Below are positions 1-6,526 of a stretch of 17,217 nucleotides of DNA, piece by piece. The stretch is taken from contig JAEDNG010000006.1 in the NCBI GenBank assembly GCA_016302625.1, forward strand, positions 1 through 17,217, read 5' to 3'. The first letter of the stretch is position 1. Each line of letters opens with the position of its first letter. The stretch is from Clostridiaceae bacterium (lineage in GTDB: Bacteria > Bacillota > Clostridia > Oscillospirales > Acutalibacteraceae). The translations under genes and the position numbers were made by a program. Below the pieces are notes generated by a model. That model saw only the letters and a program-made list of their open reading frames with translations. It did no database searches and was not told where the DNA came from.

Positions 1-800
1 AGTACACAATTAATGAGCTTGTTAAAATCCGCGGAATAGTATCACAGTATCAGGGCGCGGACCAGCTTAAAATTGAAAAAATCCGCCATGTTACACCGGA
101 GGACGGCGTGAACGCGGGCGATTTTGTAAAATCCGCGGATTATTCGGGCGAGCAGATGTATAATGAGCTTTATTCAATTGCAGAAGGCTTTAAAGACGAG
201 GATCTTAAAAAAATTGTTACCGCGATACTTGACGATAACCGTCTTTCCCTGCTATACTGGCCTGCGGCATTTAAGCTGCACCACGCGATGCGCGGCGGAC
301 TTTTGTTCCACACCCTTTCTATTGTAAGATTAGCGGAAGGTGTGTGCGGGGTCTATCCCTTTATCGACCGTGAGCTGCTGCTTTCGGGCGCTATTCTTCA
401 CGATATCGCAAAGCTTTCCGAATTTAAGGTTGCCGATACCGGCGTTGCGACAGGATATTCAGCCGAGGGGAACCTTTTAGGTCACCTCGCCATGGGCGCC
501 ATGGTAATTGACAAATACGCCGAAAAGCTTAACATTAACAAAAAAACCGCAATGTTGCTTGAGCATATGGTGCTCTCCCACCACGGCGAGCCTGAGTTCG
601 GCGCGGCGGTAAGACCCATGTTTATTGAAGCCGAGCTGTTAAGTGAGCTTGACCTTATGGACTCCCGCGTTTACGAAATGCACGAGGCTGTCTCCGCCGC
701 TCCCGCCGATGATTTTTCGGGCAGGGTCTGGGCGATGGACAACCGAAAGCTTTATAATCACCAAAGAACCGATTTGAATAATAATACCAAATTATTTTAA
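1..800 (+). CDS. yhaM: 3'-5' exoribonuclease YhaM family (OB fold + HD domain), 5' end outside window
   Basis: The reading frame is open from the window edge (first full codon at 3), so the gene starts upstream and about 265 residues are visible. The first ~35 residues match the end of an OB-fold nucleic-acid-binding domain (KIRGIVSQYQG, then QLKIEKIR). An HD hydrolase domain follows, with an early histidine region (GGLLFHT), the His-Asp pair at 399-404 (ILHDIAKLSEF) and a later LSHHGEPEFG segment, all expected metal ligands of the family. YhaM enzymes are cytoplasmic metal-dependent 3'-5' exoribonucleases that trim RNA ends in Firmicutes and are about 310 residues long, so only ~50 N-terminal residues are missing. 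A GTG at 108 is an internal valine, since the OB-fold homology runs through it. The next gene starts 32 bases downstream with no terminator between. The specific YhaM name follows from the OB+HD order. Confidence 0.9.
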   Translation, partial: YTINELVKIRGIVSQYQGADQLKIEKIRHVTPEDGVNAGDFVKSADYSGEQMYNELYSIAEGFKDEDLKKIVTAILDDNRLSLLYWPAAFKLHHAMRGGLLFHTLSIVRLAEGVCGVYPFIDRELLLSGAILHDIAKLSEFKVADTGVATGYSAEGNLLGHLAMGAMVIDKYAEKLNINKKTAMLLEHMVLSHHGEPEFGAAVRPMFIEAELLSELDLMDSRVYEMHEAVSAAPADDFSGRVWAMDNRKLYNHQRTDLNNNTKLF

Positions 801-832
801 TACTAAATTAAAAAGAAAAGGACTGACTTAAA

Positions 833-1033
833 ATGAAAATCACTAAGGACATGCTTATCGGAGAGGTACTTGACATCGACAGCTCCGCCGCCGAATATTT
901 CTTTGAAATCGGTATGCACTGCTTGGGTTGCCCCGCTTCAAGAGGAGAAAGCATTGAGCAGGCTTGCGAGGTTCACGGAACCGATTGTGACGCGCTTCTC
1001 GAAAAGCTCAACCGCCACTTTGAAAACAAATAA
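833..1033 (+). CDS. DUF1858 small CxxC protein (hybrid-cluster-protein-associated disulfide domain)
   Basis: This complete 66-residue protein starts at an ATG preceded by AAAAGGA. It begins with the DUF1858 signature (MKITKDMLIGEVL), continues with an alpha-helical AAEYFFEIGMHC stretch, and carries a CxxC motif (C30-L-G-C33) followed by P-A-S-R-G. Two further cysteines lie at 45 and 52. Related domains are described as a redox disulfide domain associated with hybrid cluster proteins; their biochemical role is not settled. There is no signal peptide or membrane segment, so it is probably cytosolic. Its stop codon overlaps the start of trmK (TAATG), which implies translational coupling. The family call is firm; a thiol or metal role is inferred from the CxxC only. 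Confidence 0.85.
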   Translation: MKITKDMLIGEVLDIDSSAAEYFFEIGMHCLGCPASRGESIEQACEVHGTDCDALLEKLNRHFENK

Positions 1034-1716
1034 TGCCGCTTAGTCTCAGACTTAAGCTTATCGCATCCCTTGTGCCGGACGGCGCAAGGGTTTGCGATAT
1101 AGGCACAGACCACGCTTATCTTCCGATAGAGCTTATAAAAAGCGGCAAGGCAAGTAGGGTTATCGCGACCGATATCCGCGAAAAACCGCTTGAAAACGCG
1201 CGAAAAAACATCCAAAAATCCGGCGTTTTCGGAATTGAATTAAGACTGTGCGACGGGCTTTCGGCAGTCGAAAAATCGGAAACAGATTCTGTTATTATTG
1301 CCGGCATGGGCGGTGAGGTCATATCCGGCATAATTTCACGCGCAAAATGGCTTAAAGAAAAGCCTTACACTCTCCTTATATTACAGCCGACAACATCTCC
1401 CGAAGATTTGCGGCGGTTTCTTATCACAAACTGTTTTGAAATAACCTCGGATACGGCGATAAGCGAAAACGGCAAGCTTTACTCGGTAATGACCGCCGTT
1501 TTTACGGGAAACAAAATAAGCGTACCCGAATATTTTTATTATGTAGGAAAAGTAGATCCTAAAACCGAGGACGGTTTTTTTTACATACAAAAGCAATATC
1601 GGCGCGCAAAATCCTGCGCCGACGCGCTTTACGGTATTCCCGAAAAAAAGACGGAATATCAGCATTTTAAAGAGCTTTCCGAACATATCGGCAGGCTTTT
1701 GAATTACGGTGAATAA
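1033..1716 (+). CDS. trmK: tRNA (adenine(22)-N(1))-methyltransferase TrmK
   Basis: TrmK is a class I SAM-dependent methyltransferase that makes m1A22 in the D-arm/core of Ser and Tyr tRNAs in Gram-positive bacteria. This 227-residue protein has the expected length. The SAM-binding motif I is DIGTDHAYLP at residues 22-31, an acidic residue ends the second strand (ATD, D47), and the family-specific IIAGMGGE lies at 88-95 in place of the usual class I motif IV. The C-terminal half is helical and basic, as in TrmK structures. The ATG is embedded in the upstream stop codon (TAATG) and the rqcH start lies 2 bases after this gene's stop, so the three genes appear to be one translation unit. In many Firmicutes trmK is followed by a Nif3-family gene; here that partner is replaced by rqcH. 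Confidence 0.92.
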   Translation: MPLSLRLKLIASLVPDGARVCDIGTDHAYLPIELIKSGKASRVIATDIREKPLENARKNIQKSGVFGIELRLCDGLSAVEKSETDSVIIAGMGGEVISGIISRAKWLKEKPYTLLILQPTTSPEDLRRFLITNCFEITSDTAISENGKLYSVMTAVFTGNKISVPEYFYYVGKVDPKTEDGFFYIQKQYRRAKSCADALYGIPEKKTEYQHFKELSEHIGRLLNYGE

Positions 1717-1718
1717 AA

Positions 1719-3407
1719 ATGGCGTTTGACGGCGGCTTTCTGCATAAAATCATAGAGGAACTTAATACAGCGGCAGATACTCATGTCGATAAAATCTACC
1801 AGCCGTCAAAGGATGAGCTGGTGTTTTTGCTACGTAAAAAGAGCTTTGCAAAAAGACTGCTTATCAACGCAAAGCCGGGGGCGGCGCGTATTCAGTTTAC
1901 CGAAAACAAATACGAAAATCCGCAGTCTCCGCCCATGTTCTGCATGCTGATAAGAAAGTATCTTTCCGCCGCAAGGCTTATAAGCGTTACTCAACCCTCT
2001 CTTGAGCGAATTGCGGAGTTGACATTTACTTCTTCAAACGAAATGGGAGATATAGCCAGAATCCGCCTTATCGCCGAGTTTATCGGGAACAAAACAAACA
2101 TTATACTTGTAGGTGAAAACGGCAGGATAATCGACTCCCTGCGTCATTCCGACCCCGAAACCGCCGAACGCATTGTGCTTCCGGGAGCTTTGTACCTATA
2201 CCCCGAAAGCCAAAATAAGCTTAATCCTTTATCAGTCGGCGCAGATGAAATTTGCACGGCTGTTTACGCTCACGGCGGAGATGAAGTTAAGGCTTTGCTT
2301 GACACGCTTGACGGATTTTCCCCGCTTGTCTGCCGCGAGGCGGTATACAAATCGGAAATTTCGGGGAATCTCAAAAACGCGCTAAAAGCCATAATAAATG
2401 ATTTAAAAAGCGACGGCGCTCCGCTTATGCTCTTTAATTCTGACGGTGTTCCGCGCGACTTTTCATATACCGATATCAGCCAATACGGAAACGAGCTTAA
2501 AAAACAATATTTTAAAGGATATTCCGAGCTTCTTGATGAATTTTATACCGCAAGGGAGACCGCCGAACGCGTCCGCCATGCTGCGTCGGATATTATAAGG
2601 CTTGTAAGCAATCTGCGCTCCCGCACCGAAAAAAAGCTTGCGATTCGTTTAAACGACCTTAAAAAATGTGAAAACAGAGATACGTTGAGAATTTACGGCG
2701 AGCTGCTTAAAGCGAATTTATACAGAATAGAAAACGGCGCTTCATTTGCAGAGGTTGAGAATTACTACGACGATTTAAAGCCTGTACGGATTCCCCTAAA
2801 CCCCGCGCTTTCCCCGCAGAAAAACGCCGCCAAATATTTTAAAGATTATAAAAAGACCTATACCGCCGAGCAGACCTTAACAAAGCTTACCGAAAACGAC
2901 CGCGAGGAGCTTGTATACTTTGATTCGGTGCTTGACAGCATCGCGAGAAGCGAAACCCTGTCGGAAATTGCCGAAATAAGAGAAGAACTGTCGGCGGCGG
3001 GATATATAAAACGAACCGACGCGCGCAAGCCGAAAAAAGCCGCCGCACCGCAGTTTAAGGAATATTCCTCGGCAGAGGGGTACAAAATATTAGTCGGAAA
3101 AAACAACCGTCAGAACGATTATATAACAATGGTTTTAGCCGGTAAAAACGACTTATGGTTCCATGTTAAAAACATTCCCGGCTCTCACGTCATCGTGATG
3201 TGCGGCGGTGCTCAGGTGTCAGACGAAACCGTGAGAAAAGCCGCCTGCCTTGCCGCGGCAAACTCAAAAGCCGCCTCGTCCTCTCAGGTGCCGGTCGACT
3301 ATACACCGGTAAAATACGTTAAAAAGCCAAACGGCGCAAAGCCGGGAATGGTGATATACACAACCAACAAAACCGTGTATGTCACACCTCAAGCGGAACA
3401 GTATTAA
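1719..3407 (+). CDS. rqcH: Ribosome quality-control NFACT protein RqcH
   Basis: RqcH (bacterial Rqc2/NEMF, often misannotated as a fibronectin-binding protein) binds stalled 50S-peptidyl-tRNA complexes and recruits tRNA-Ala to add C-terminal alanine tails that mark the nascent chain for proteolysis. The 562 residues cover the whole family architecture: an NFACT-N domain starting MAFDGGFLHKI, a helix-hairpin-helix region, a long charged coiled-coil section around 265-430, and an NFACT-R domain from about 446 with the conserved DLWFHVKNIPGSHV (478-491). The position corresponding to the Asp97-Arg98 pair needed for alanine tailing in Bacillus RqcH appears to be Glu97-Arg98 (LERI), by ungapped position. 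The ATG lies 2 bases after the trmK stop. A GAAAGGAG site just after the stop serves the next gene. Confidence 0.93.
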   Translation: MAFDGGFLHKIIEELNTAADTHVDKIYQPSKDELVFLLRKKSFAKRLLINAKPGAARIQFTENKYENPQSPPMFCMLIRKYLSAARLISVTQPSLERIAELTFTSSNEMGDIARIRLIAEFIGNKTNIILVGENGRIIDSLRHSDPETAERIVLPGALYLYPESQNKLNPLSVGADEICTAVYAHGGDEVKALLDTLDGFSPLVCREAVYKSEISGNLKNALKAIINDLKSDGAPLMLFNSDGVPRDFSYTDISQYGNELKKQYFKGYSELLDEFYTARETAERVRHAASDIIRLVSNLRSRTEKKLAIRLNDLKKCENRDTLRIYGELLKANLYRIENGASFAEVENYYDDLKPVRIPLNPALSPQKNAAKYFKDYKKTYTAEQTLTKLTENDREELVYFDSVLDSIARSETLSEIAEIREELSAAGYIKRTDARKPKKAAAPQFKEYSSAEGYKILVGKNNRQNDYITMVLAGKNDLWFHVKNIPGSHVIVMCGGAQVSDETVRKAACLAAANSKAASSSQVPVDYTPVKYVKKPNGAKPGMVIYTTNKTVYVTPQAEQY

Positions 3408-3425
3408 AAGGAAAGGAGCAGATTT

Positions 3426-4214
3426 ATGAATATCGGAGTATCGACCTCCTGCTTTTACCCGCTTGAAACCGAAATTTCCCTTGAAAACCTCGGGAAAGCG
3501 GGAATAAAGCACACCGAAATTTTCTTTAACGCAATGTGCGAACTTAAACAAAGCTTTATAGACATGCTCCTTGACATTAAAGAGGAATACGGAATTACTG
3601 TAGCCTCCGTCCACCCGACAATGTCCCTTGCCGAATCCTTTATGATTTTTTCAAATTATGACCGCCGTTACAGAGAAGCTGAGGATCAATTCCGCCGATA
3701 TTCCGAAATTGCGGCCATGTTAGGCGCAAAGTACATTATCATGCACGGCGGCAAGCCCAACGGTATATTAAGCGACGAGGAATACTGTGAGCGCTATATG
3801 CGGCTTAAAGAAATAACCCGCGAAAACGGTGCGGATATTTTGCAGGAAAACGTCGTCCGATACCGCGCGGGTGAAATTGAATTTCTCCGCTCGATGCGGG
3901 ATATTTTAGGAGATGAAGCCGAATTTTGCATTGACCTTAAACAGTCTATTCGCTGCGGCTATGACCCTTATGACTTAATTGAGGAATTTTCCCGAAACAT
4001 AAAGCATTATCACATAAGCGACCACAGTATTTCATCGGACTGTCTGCTTCCCGGAAACGGCGGTTTTGATTTTGGAAAGTTCTTTAAAACAATCAATAAA
4101 AACGGCTACACCGGCTCCTGCATTATTGAAGTTTATAAGGATTCATACACCTCGTTTGATGAAATATATAATTCTTTTTTTAACCTTAAAAATAACTGTT
4201 GCGAATTTAAATAA
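3426..4214 (+). CDS. Sugar phosphate isomerase/epimerase, xylose-isomerase-like TIM barrel
   Basis: This 262-residue protein fits the AP-endonuclease-2/xylose-isomerase-like TIM-barrel superfamily. It starts MNIGVSTSCFYP, as these proteins do at strand 1, and places acidic and histidine residues at the ends of later strands: H63 (SVHPT), H107 (IIMHGGKP), E141 (LQENV), D170 (CIDLK), H194/H196 (HYHISDH) and E235 (CIIEVY). E141, D170, a histidine and E235 would make the usual divalent-metal site. The substrate cannot be told from sequence. The ATG is preceded by a good AAAGGAG. The gene follows rqcH by 18 bases and its last codons overlap the promoter of the next cassette. It could act on a sugar used by that cassette, but the promoter arrangement places it with the upstream operon. 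Confidence 0.8.
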   Translation: MNIGVSTSCFYPLETEISLENLGKAGIKHTEIFFNAMCELKQSFIDMLLDIKEEYGITVASVHPTMSLAESFMIFSNYDRRYREAEDQFRRYSEIAAMLGAKYIIMHGGKPNGILSDEEYCERYMRLKEITRENGADILQENVVRYRAGEIEFLRSMRDILGDEAEFCIDLKQSIRCGYDPYDLIEEFSRNIKHYHISDHSISSDCLLPGNGGFDFGKFFKTINKNGYTGSCIIEVYKDSYTSFDEIYNSFFNLKNNCCEFK

Positions 4215-4227
4215 AATCAGTTATAAT
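4199..4227 (+). promoter_or_regulatory. Sigma-A-type promoter of the tyrosine-kinase cassette
   Basis: A -35 element TTGCGA (4199-4204) and a perfect -10 TATAAT (4222-4227) are separated by exactly 17 bases. Transcription would begin near 4234, giving a leader of about 23 bases to the GTG start at 4257. The promoter lies across the 3' end of the upstream isomerase gene. This placement argues against a TTG at 4236 as the start of the next gene, since it would be almost at the RNA 5' end. Confidence 0.72.
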
Positions 4228-4256
4228 AATTATGTTTGAACGAAGAGGGGTATATT

Positions 4257-5021
4257 GTGAATAATAATTTATCGTTAATTCATTTATTAAAGCTGGCATT
4301 AAGATACATATATGTGCTTATTGTCGCCGGTTTAATATGCGCCGTTATCGCTTTTTCATACTGCCAGTTTATCGCTGTTCCGAAATATTCGGCAACCGGT
4401 TCGGTTTTAGTTACCAACGGTGCTATCATTGCGGATTCAAATAATAGTGAAGTCACAGCTTCAAAATCGGTAAGCGGTACGGATATTTCCGCTTCACTTC
4501 AGCTTGCAAACACAATTATTGATATTCTAAAAACAAACGATATCTACAAAGAGCTCGCCGTTAATACCGGCGGAAAATATACATATGAGCAACTTTTAGG
4601 AAATGCTTCCGTTAAAAGAAGAAACACCGATACTCTGTTTATCGATATAACTTTCACCGCTTCTTCTCCCGAGGAAGCCAAAAATCTTGTTAATAATTTT
4701 TTGGAGCTTGTTCCTGAATATATTCTTAAATATATTCCGAATTCAAACTCAGCGGTAACTACCACAGCCGAAAAAGCGCATAAAACCTATCCGCGGACCG
4801 TTTCAACAACTGCCGTAGCAACGATTGTCGGAGCAATTTTAAGCTTTGCAGTGGTTTATATCGTTTCCCTTTTCAGCACCACAATAAAAAATGAGGACGA
4901 TATTAAAAATAATTATGATATCATGCTGATTGGTAACATTCCCGATTTCAGTAATGCCAAATCCAAAAATTATTATAAGTACGGATATTCAAAGAAGGGC
5001 GGTTATACAGGTGGGAAATAA
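4257..5021 (+). CDS. cpsC: CpsC/YwqC-type polysaccharide co-polymerase and BY-kinase modulator
   Basis: This is a Wzz/CpsC-like membrane adaptor of about 254 residues. Such proteins have two membrane helices flanking an extracytoplasmic loop and activate a cytoplasmic tyrosine kinase through the C-terminal tail. The first helix is at about residues 14-35 (YVLIVAGLICAVIAFSY) and the second at about 185-205 (TIVGAILSFAVVYIVSLF), with the loop between. The cytosolic tail has the usual ENDI-like start (KNEDDIKNNYDI, then IGNIPD). I chose GTG 4257 because GAAGAGGGG sits 6 bases upstream; an in-frame TTG at 4236 has no such site and lies at the predicted transcription start. The extreme C terminus is unusual, with five tyrosines and four glycines in its last ~16 residues (NYYKYGYSKKGGYTGGK). 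The reading frame overlaps the kinase gene by 11 bases. The symbol is by family, not a proven ortholog. Confidence 0.85.
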   Translation: MNNNLSLIHLLKLALRYIYVLIVAGLICAVIAFSYCQFIAVPKYSATGSVLVTNGAIIADSNNSEVTASKSVSGTDISASLQLANTIIDILKTNDIYKELAVNTGGKYTYEQLLGNASVKRRNTDTLFIDITFTASSPEEAKNLVNNFLELVPEYILKYIPNSNSAVTTTAEKAHKTYPRTVSTTAVATIVGAILSFAVVYIVSLFSTTIKNEDDIKNNYDIMLIGNIPDFSNAKSKNYYKYGYSKKGGYTGGK

Positions 5022-5739
5022 GGAAACAACGGTATATGCCGCTTCACCGGACAAGCTTATAAACAACGTCACGTCACAGAAAAAAGTTCCTTTTGCGGTA
5101 GTTGAAGCATATAAAAGTATCAGAACTAATCTTATAGCCATACTTGAAAAGGAACATAAAAAAATTTTCACCGTTTCAAGTCCGAATGCCTCGGAAGGTA
5201 AGTCGACAACATCTATCAATACCGCTATATCCCTGTCTCAGTTAAATAAAAAAGTAATTCTTGTGGATACCGACGCCCATAGACCCAGTATTCACAATAA
5301 ACTGAAGCTTAACAACGAAAAAGGCCTGATGACTATTATATCGGGAGACTCAACCTTTGAAGAATCTGTCATCAAATATAATCCTTTCCTTGATGTTTTA
5401 ACGGTCGGTCCAATCCCGCAGAATGCCACCGAGGCTTTCAGCACACCGGCATTTGACGCTCTGCTTGCCGATATAAGAGAAAAATACGATTATGTTATAC
5501 TTGACGCGCCACCCGTAAACCTTTTGTCAGACGCATTGGTAATCGGGCAAAAAAGCGACGGAATGGTGCTGATTATACGTGCAGGAATAACAACCCATGA
5601 ATCTCTGCACAAAGCGCTGTCAAGCGCCGAAGTGCTTGATATCAATATATTGGGAGTCATACTCAACGGCTCTGAATACGGTACAAAACGTTACTACAAA
5701 AAATACTATAATTCTTACAACGGAAAATATAAGTATTAA
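5011..5739 (+). CDS. cpsD: CpsD/YwqD-type bacterial tyrosine kinase (BY-kinase)
   Basis: BY-kinases autophosphorylate on a C-terminal tyrosine cluster and control polysaccharide synthesis or other targets when bound to their membrane modulator. From GTG 5011 the product is 242 residues. It has an N-terminal EAYKSIRTNL segment (32-41), the interaction motif typical of CpsD/CapB; Walker A NASEGKST (59-66); Walker A' VILVDTDAHRP (83-92), the BY-kinase-specific motif; and Walker B VILDAPP (162-168). The tail 223-242 holds eight tyrosines. In Walker A the Pro-Gly common in this family is Ala-Ser. The frame is also open upstream to a TTG at 4930, but that stretch lies inside the modulator gene and has no homology; GTG 5011 follows a GAAGGG site (4994-4999), with an 11-base spacer that is long, so translation by coupling through the overlap is likely. 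Confidence 0.9.
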   Translation: MGNKETTVYAASPDKLINNVTSQKKVPFAVVEAYKSIRTNLIAILEKEHKKIFTVSSPNASEGKSTTSINTAISLSQLNKKVILVDTDAHRPSIHNKLKLNNEKGLMTIISGDSTFEESVIKYNPFLDVLTVGPIPQNATEAFSTPAFDALLADIREKYDYVILDAPPVNLLSDALVIGQKSDGMVLIIRAGITTHESLHKALSSAEVLDINILGVILNGSEYGTKRYYKKYYNSYNGKYKY

Positions 5740-5752
5740 ATTTTCACCTATC

Positions 5753-5775
5753 GGGAGATTTTATATCTCCCTTTT
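5753..5775 (+). terminator. Terminator-like hairpin between kinase and phosphatase genes
   Basis: GGGAGAT (5753-5759) pairs perfectly with ATCTCCC (5765-5771) around the loop TTTAT, and TTTT then a T-rich stretch follow. It lies 14 bases after the kinase stop and about 20 bases before the phosphatase start. The 7-bp stem and short U tract suggest a leaky intrinsic terminator (attenuator) and not a complete stop, since the phosphatase has no clear promoter of its own. Confidence 0.65.
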
Positions 5776-5782
5776 ATTGTAT

Positions 5783-5790
5783 AAAAGGAG
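5783..5790 (+). promoter_or_regulatory. Ribosome binding site AAAAGGAG that locates the phosphatase start
   Basis: AAAAGGAG ends at 5790. The codons 5-8 bases downstream in the phosphatase frame are ATT (5796) and ATA (5799); no ATG, GTG or TTG occurs in that frame between this site and 5883. The position of this site is the main evidence that translation begins at a non-standard codon. Confidence 0.6.
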
Positions 5791-5795
5791 CGGTC

Positions 5796-6515
5796 ATTAT
5801 ATTACTCGACATACATTCTCATATTCTGCCCGGAGTTGACGACGGAGCAAAAACGATTGATGAATCCTTAGCGCTGCTTAATATGATGAAAAAGCAGGGT
5901 ATAACCCACGTTATCGCAACCCCGCACTTTTACGCAATGGACGAAAGTCTTGAAGATTACATTAATAGAATTAACTTATCATATAATAAGCTTATGAACG
6001 CCGTAAACGAAACCGAACTGCCGAAAATATATCTCGGCAGCGAGGTGCTTTATTACCGGTATATAGGTCAAAGCGAGTCTGTGTATAAGTTTTGCCTCAA
6101 TAAATCACAGTATCTTCTTTTGGAGCTTACCGACAATTGCATAGACAGCGGATTCTTTGAGGATATTATAAAGCTTAGAGACAATATGGGTATAACCCCT
6201 ATAATCGCTCACCTTGAAAGGTATTACAAAGCCTCGGGATATAAAAAACTGCTTAAATTCATTCGTGATGAAAAAATACTGACCCAGATAAACGCCTCCT
6301 CTCTTTTTATTGATTCTTATTCTAAAACCGCCGAAAAGCTTATTAAAAAGGGAATTATTAATTTTATCGCAACCGACGCCCATTCTCCTATTTCCCGTCC
6401 GCCCATGATGAAAGAGGCGCTTATGAAAATTTCCGAAAGGCTCGGTCAGGAATATTTAAGCGGCTTTATACGCAATTCGCAAATACTGCTTGAACAAATA
6501 GACGCTAAGAAATAA
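5796..6515 (+). CDS. cpsB: CpsB/YwqE-type PHP-domain protein-tyrosine phosphatase, probable ATT or ATA start
   Basis: This enzyme would remove phosphate from the BY-kinase tail, using a manganese-type PHP-domain site. Conserved pieces in order are DIHSHILPGVDDGA, which carries the HxH metal ligands, then ATPHFY, LGSEV, IIAHLERY and FIATDAHSP. All PHP metal-binding segments are present. The first ATG in frame is at 5883, but starting there would delete the HxH motif and 29 conserved residues. The homology runs back to 5808 and a good ribosome binding site ends at 5790, so the start must be ATT 5796 or ATA 5799 (239 or 238 residues, against roughly 240-255 for the family). Only this start is odd: the frame is otherwise intact. 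It follows the kinase by 56 bases that hold a terminator-like hairpin, and ends 11 bases before pgeF. A sequencing error at the start codon is the main alternative. Confidence 0.85.
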   Translation: MILLDIHSHILPGVDDGAKTIDESLALLNMMKKQGITHVIATPHFYAMDESLEDYINRINLSYNKLMNAVNETELPKIYLGSEVLYYRYIGQSESVYKFCLNKSQYLLLELTDNCIDSGFFEDIIKLRDNMGITPIIAHLERYYKASGYKKLLKFIRDEKILTQINASSLFIDSYSKTAEKLIKKGIINFIATDAHSPISRPPMMKEALMKISERLGQEYLSGFIRNSQILLEQIDAKK

Positions 6516-6526
6516 CGGAGGAATAT

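Noticed and set aside
973..1215. Minus-strand open frame opposite the DUF1858 and trmK genes
   Set aside because: It is antisense to two strongly supported genes, lacks a ribosome binding site and gives no recognisable protein. The same applies to other antisense frames under rqcH, pgeF, metH and hemZ.
4236..4256. TTG at 4236 as the start of the CpsC-like gene
   Set aside because: It lies about 2 bases after the predicted transcription start and has no ribosome binding site, while GTG 4257 has GAAGAGGGG at a spacing of 6.
4930..5010. N-terminal extension of the BY-kinase from TTG 4930
   Set aside because: The extra 27 residues fall inside the modulator gene, look like out-of-frame translation of it and have no family counterpart; GTG 5011 gives the normal length.
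5883..6515. Truncated phosphatase beginning at ATG 5883
   Set aside because: This would remove the HxH metal ligands although the upstream codons are perfectly conserved and in frame; a non-standard start explains the data better than a broken gene.
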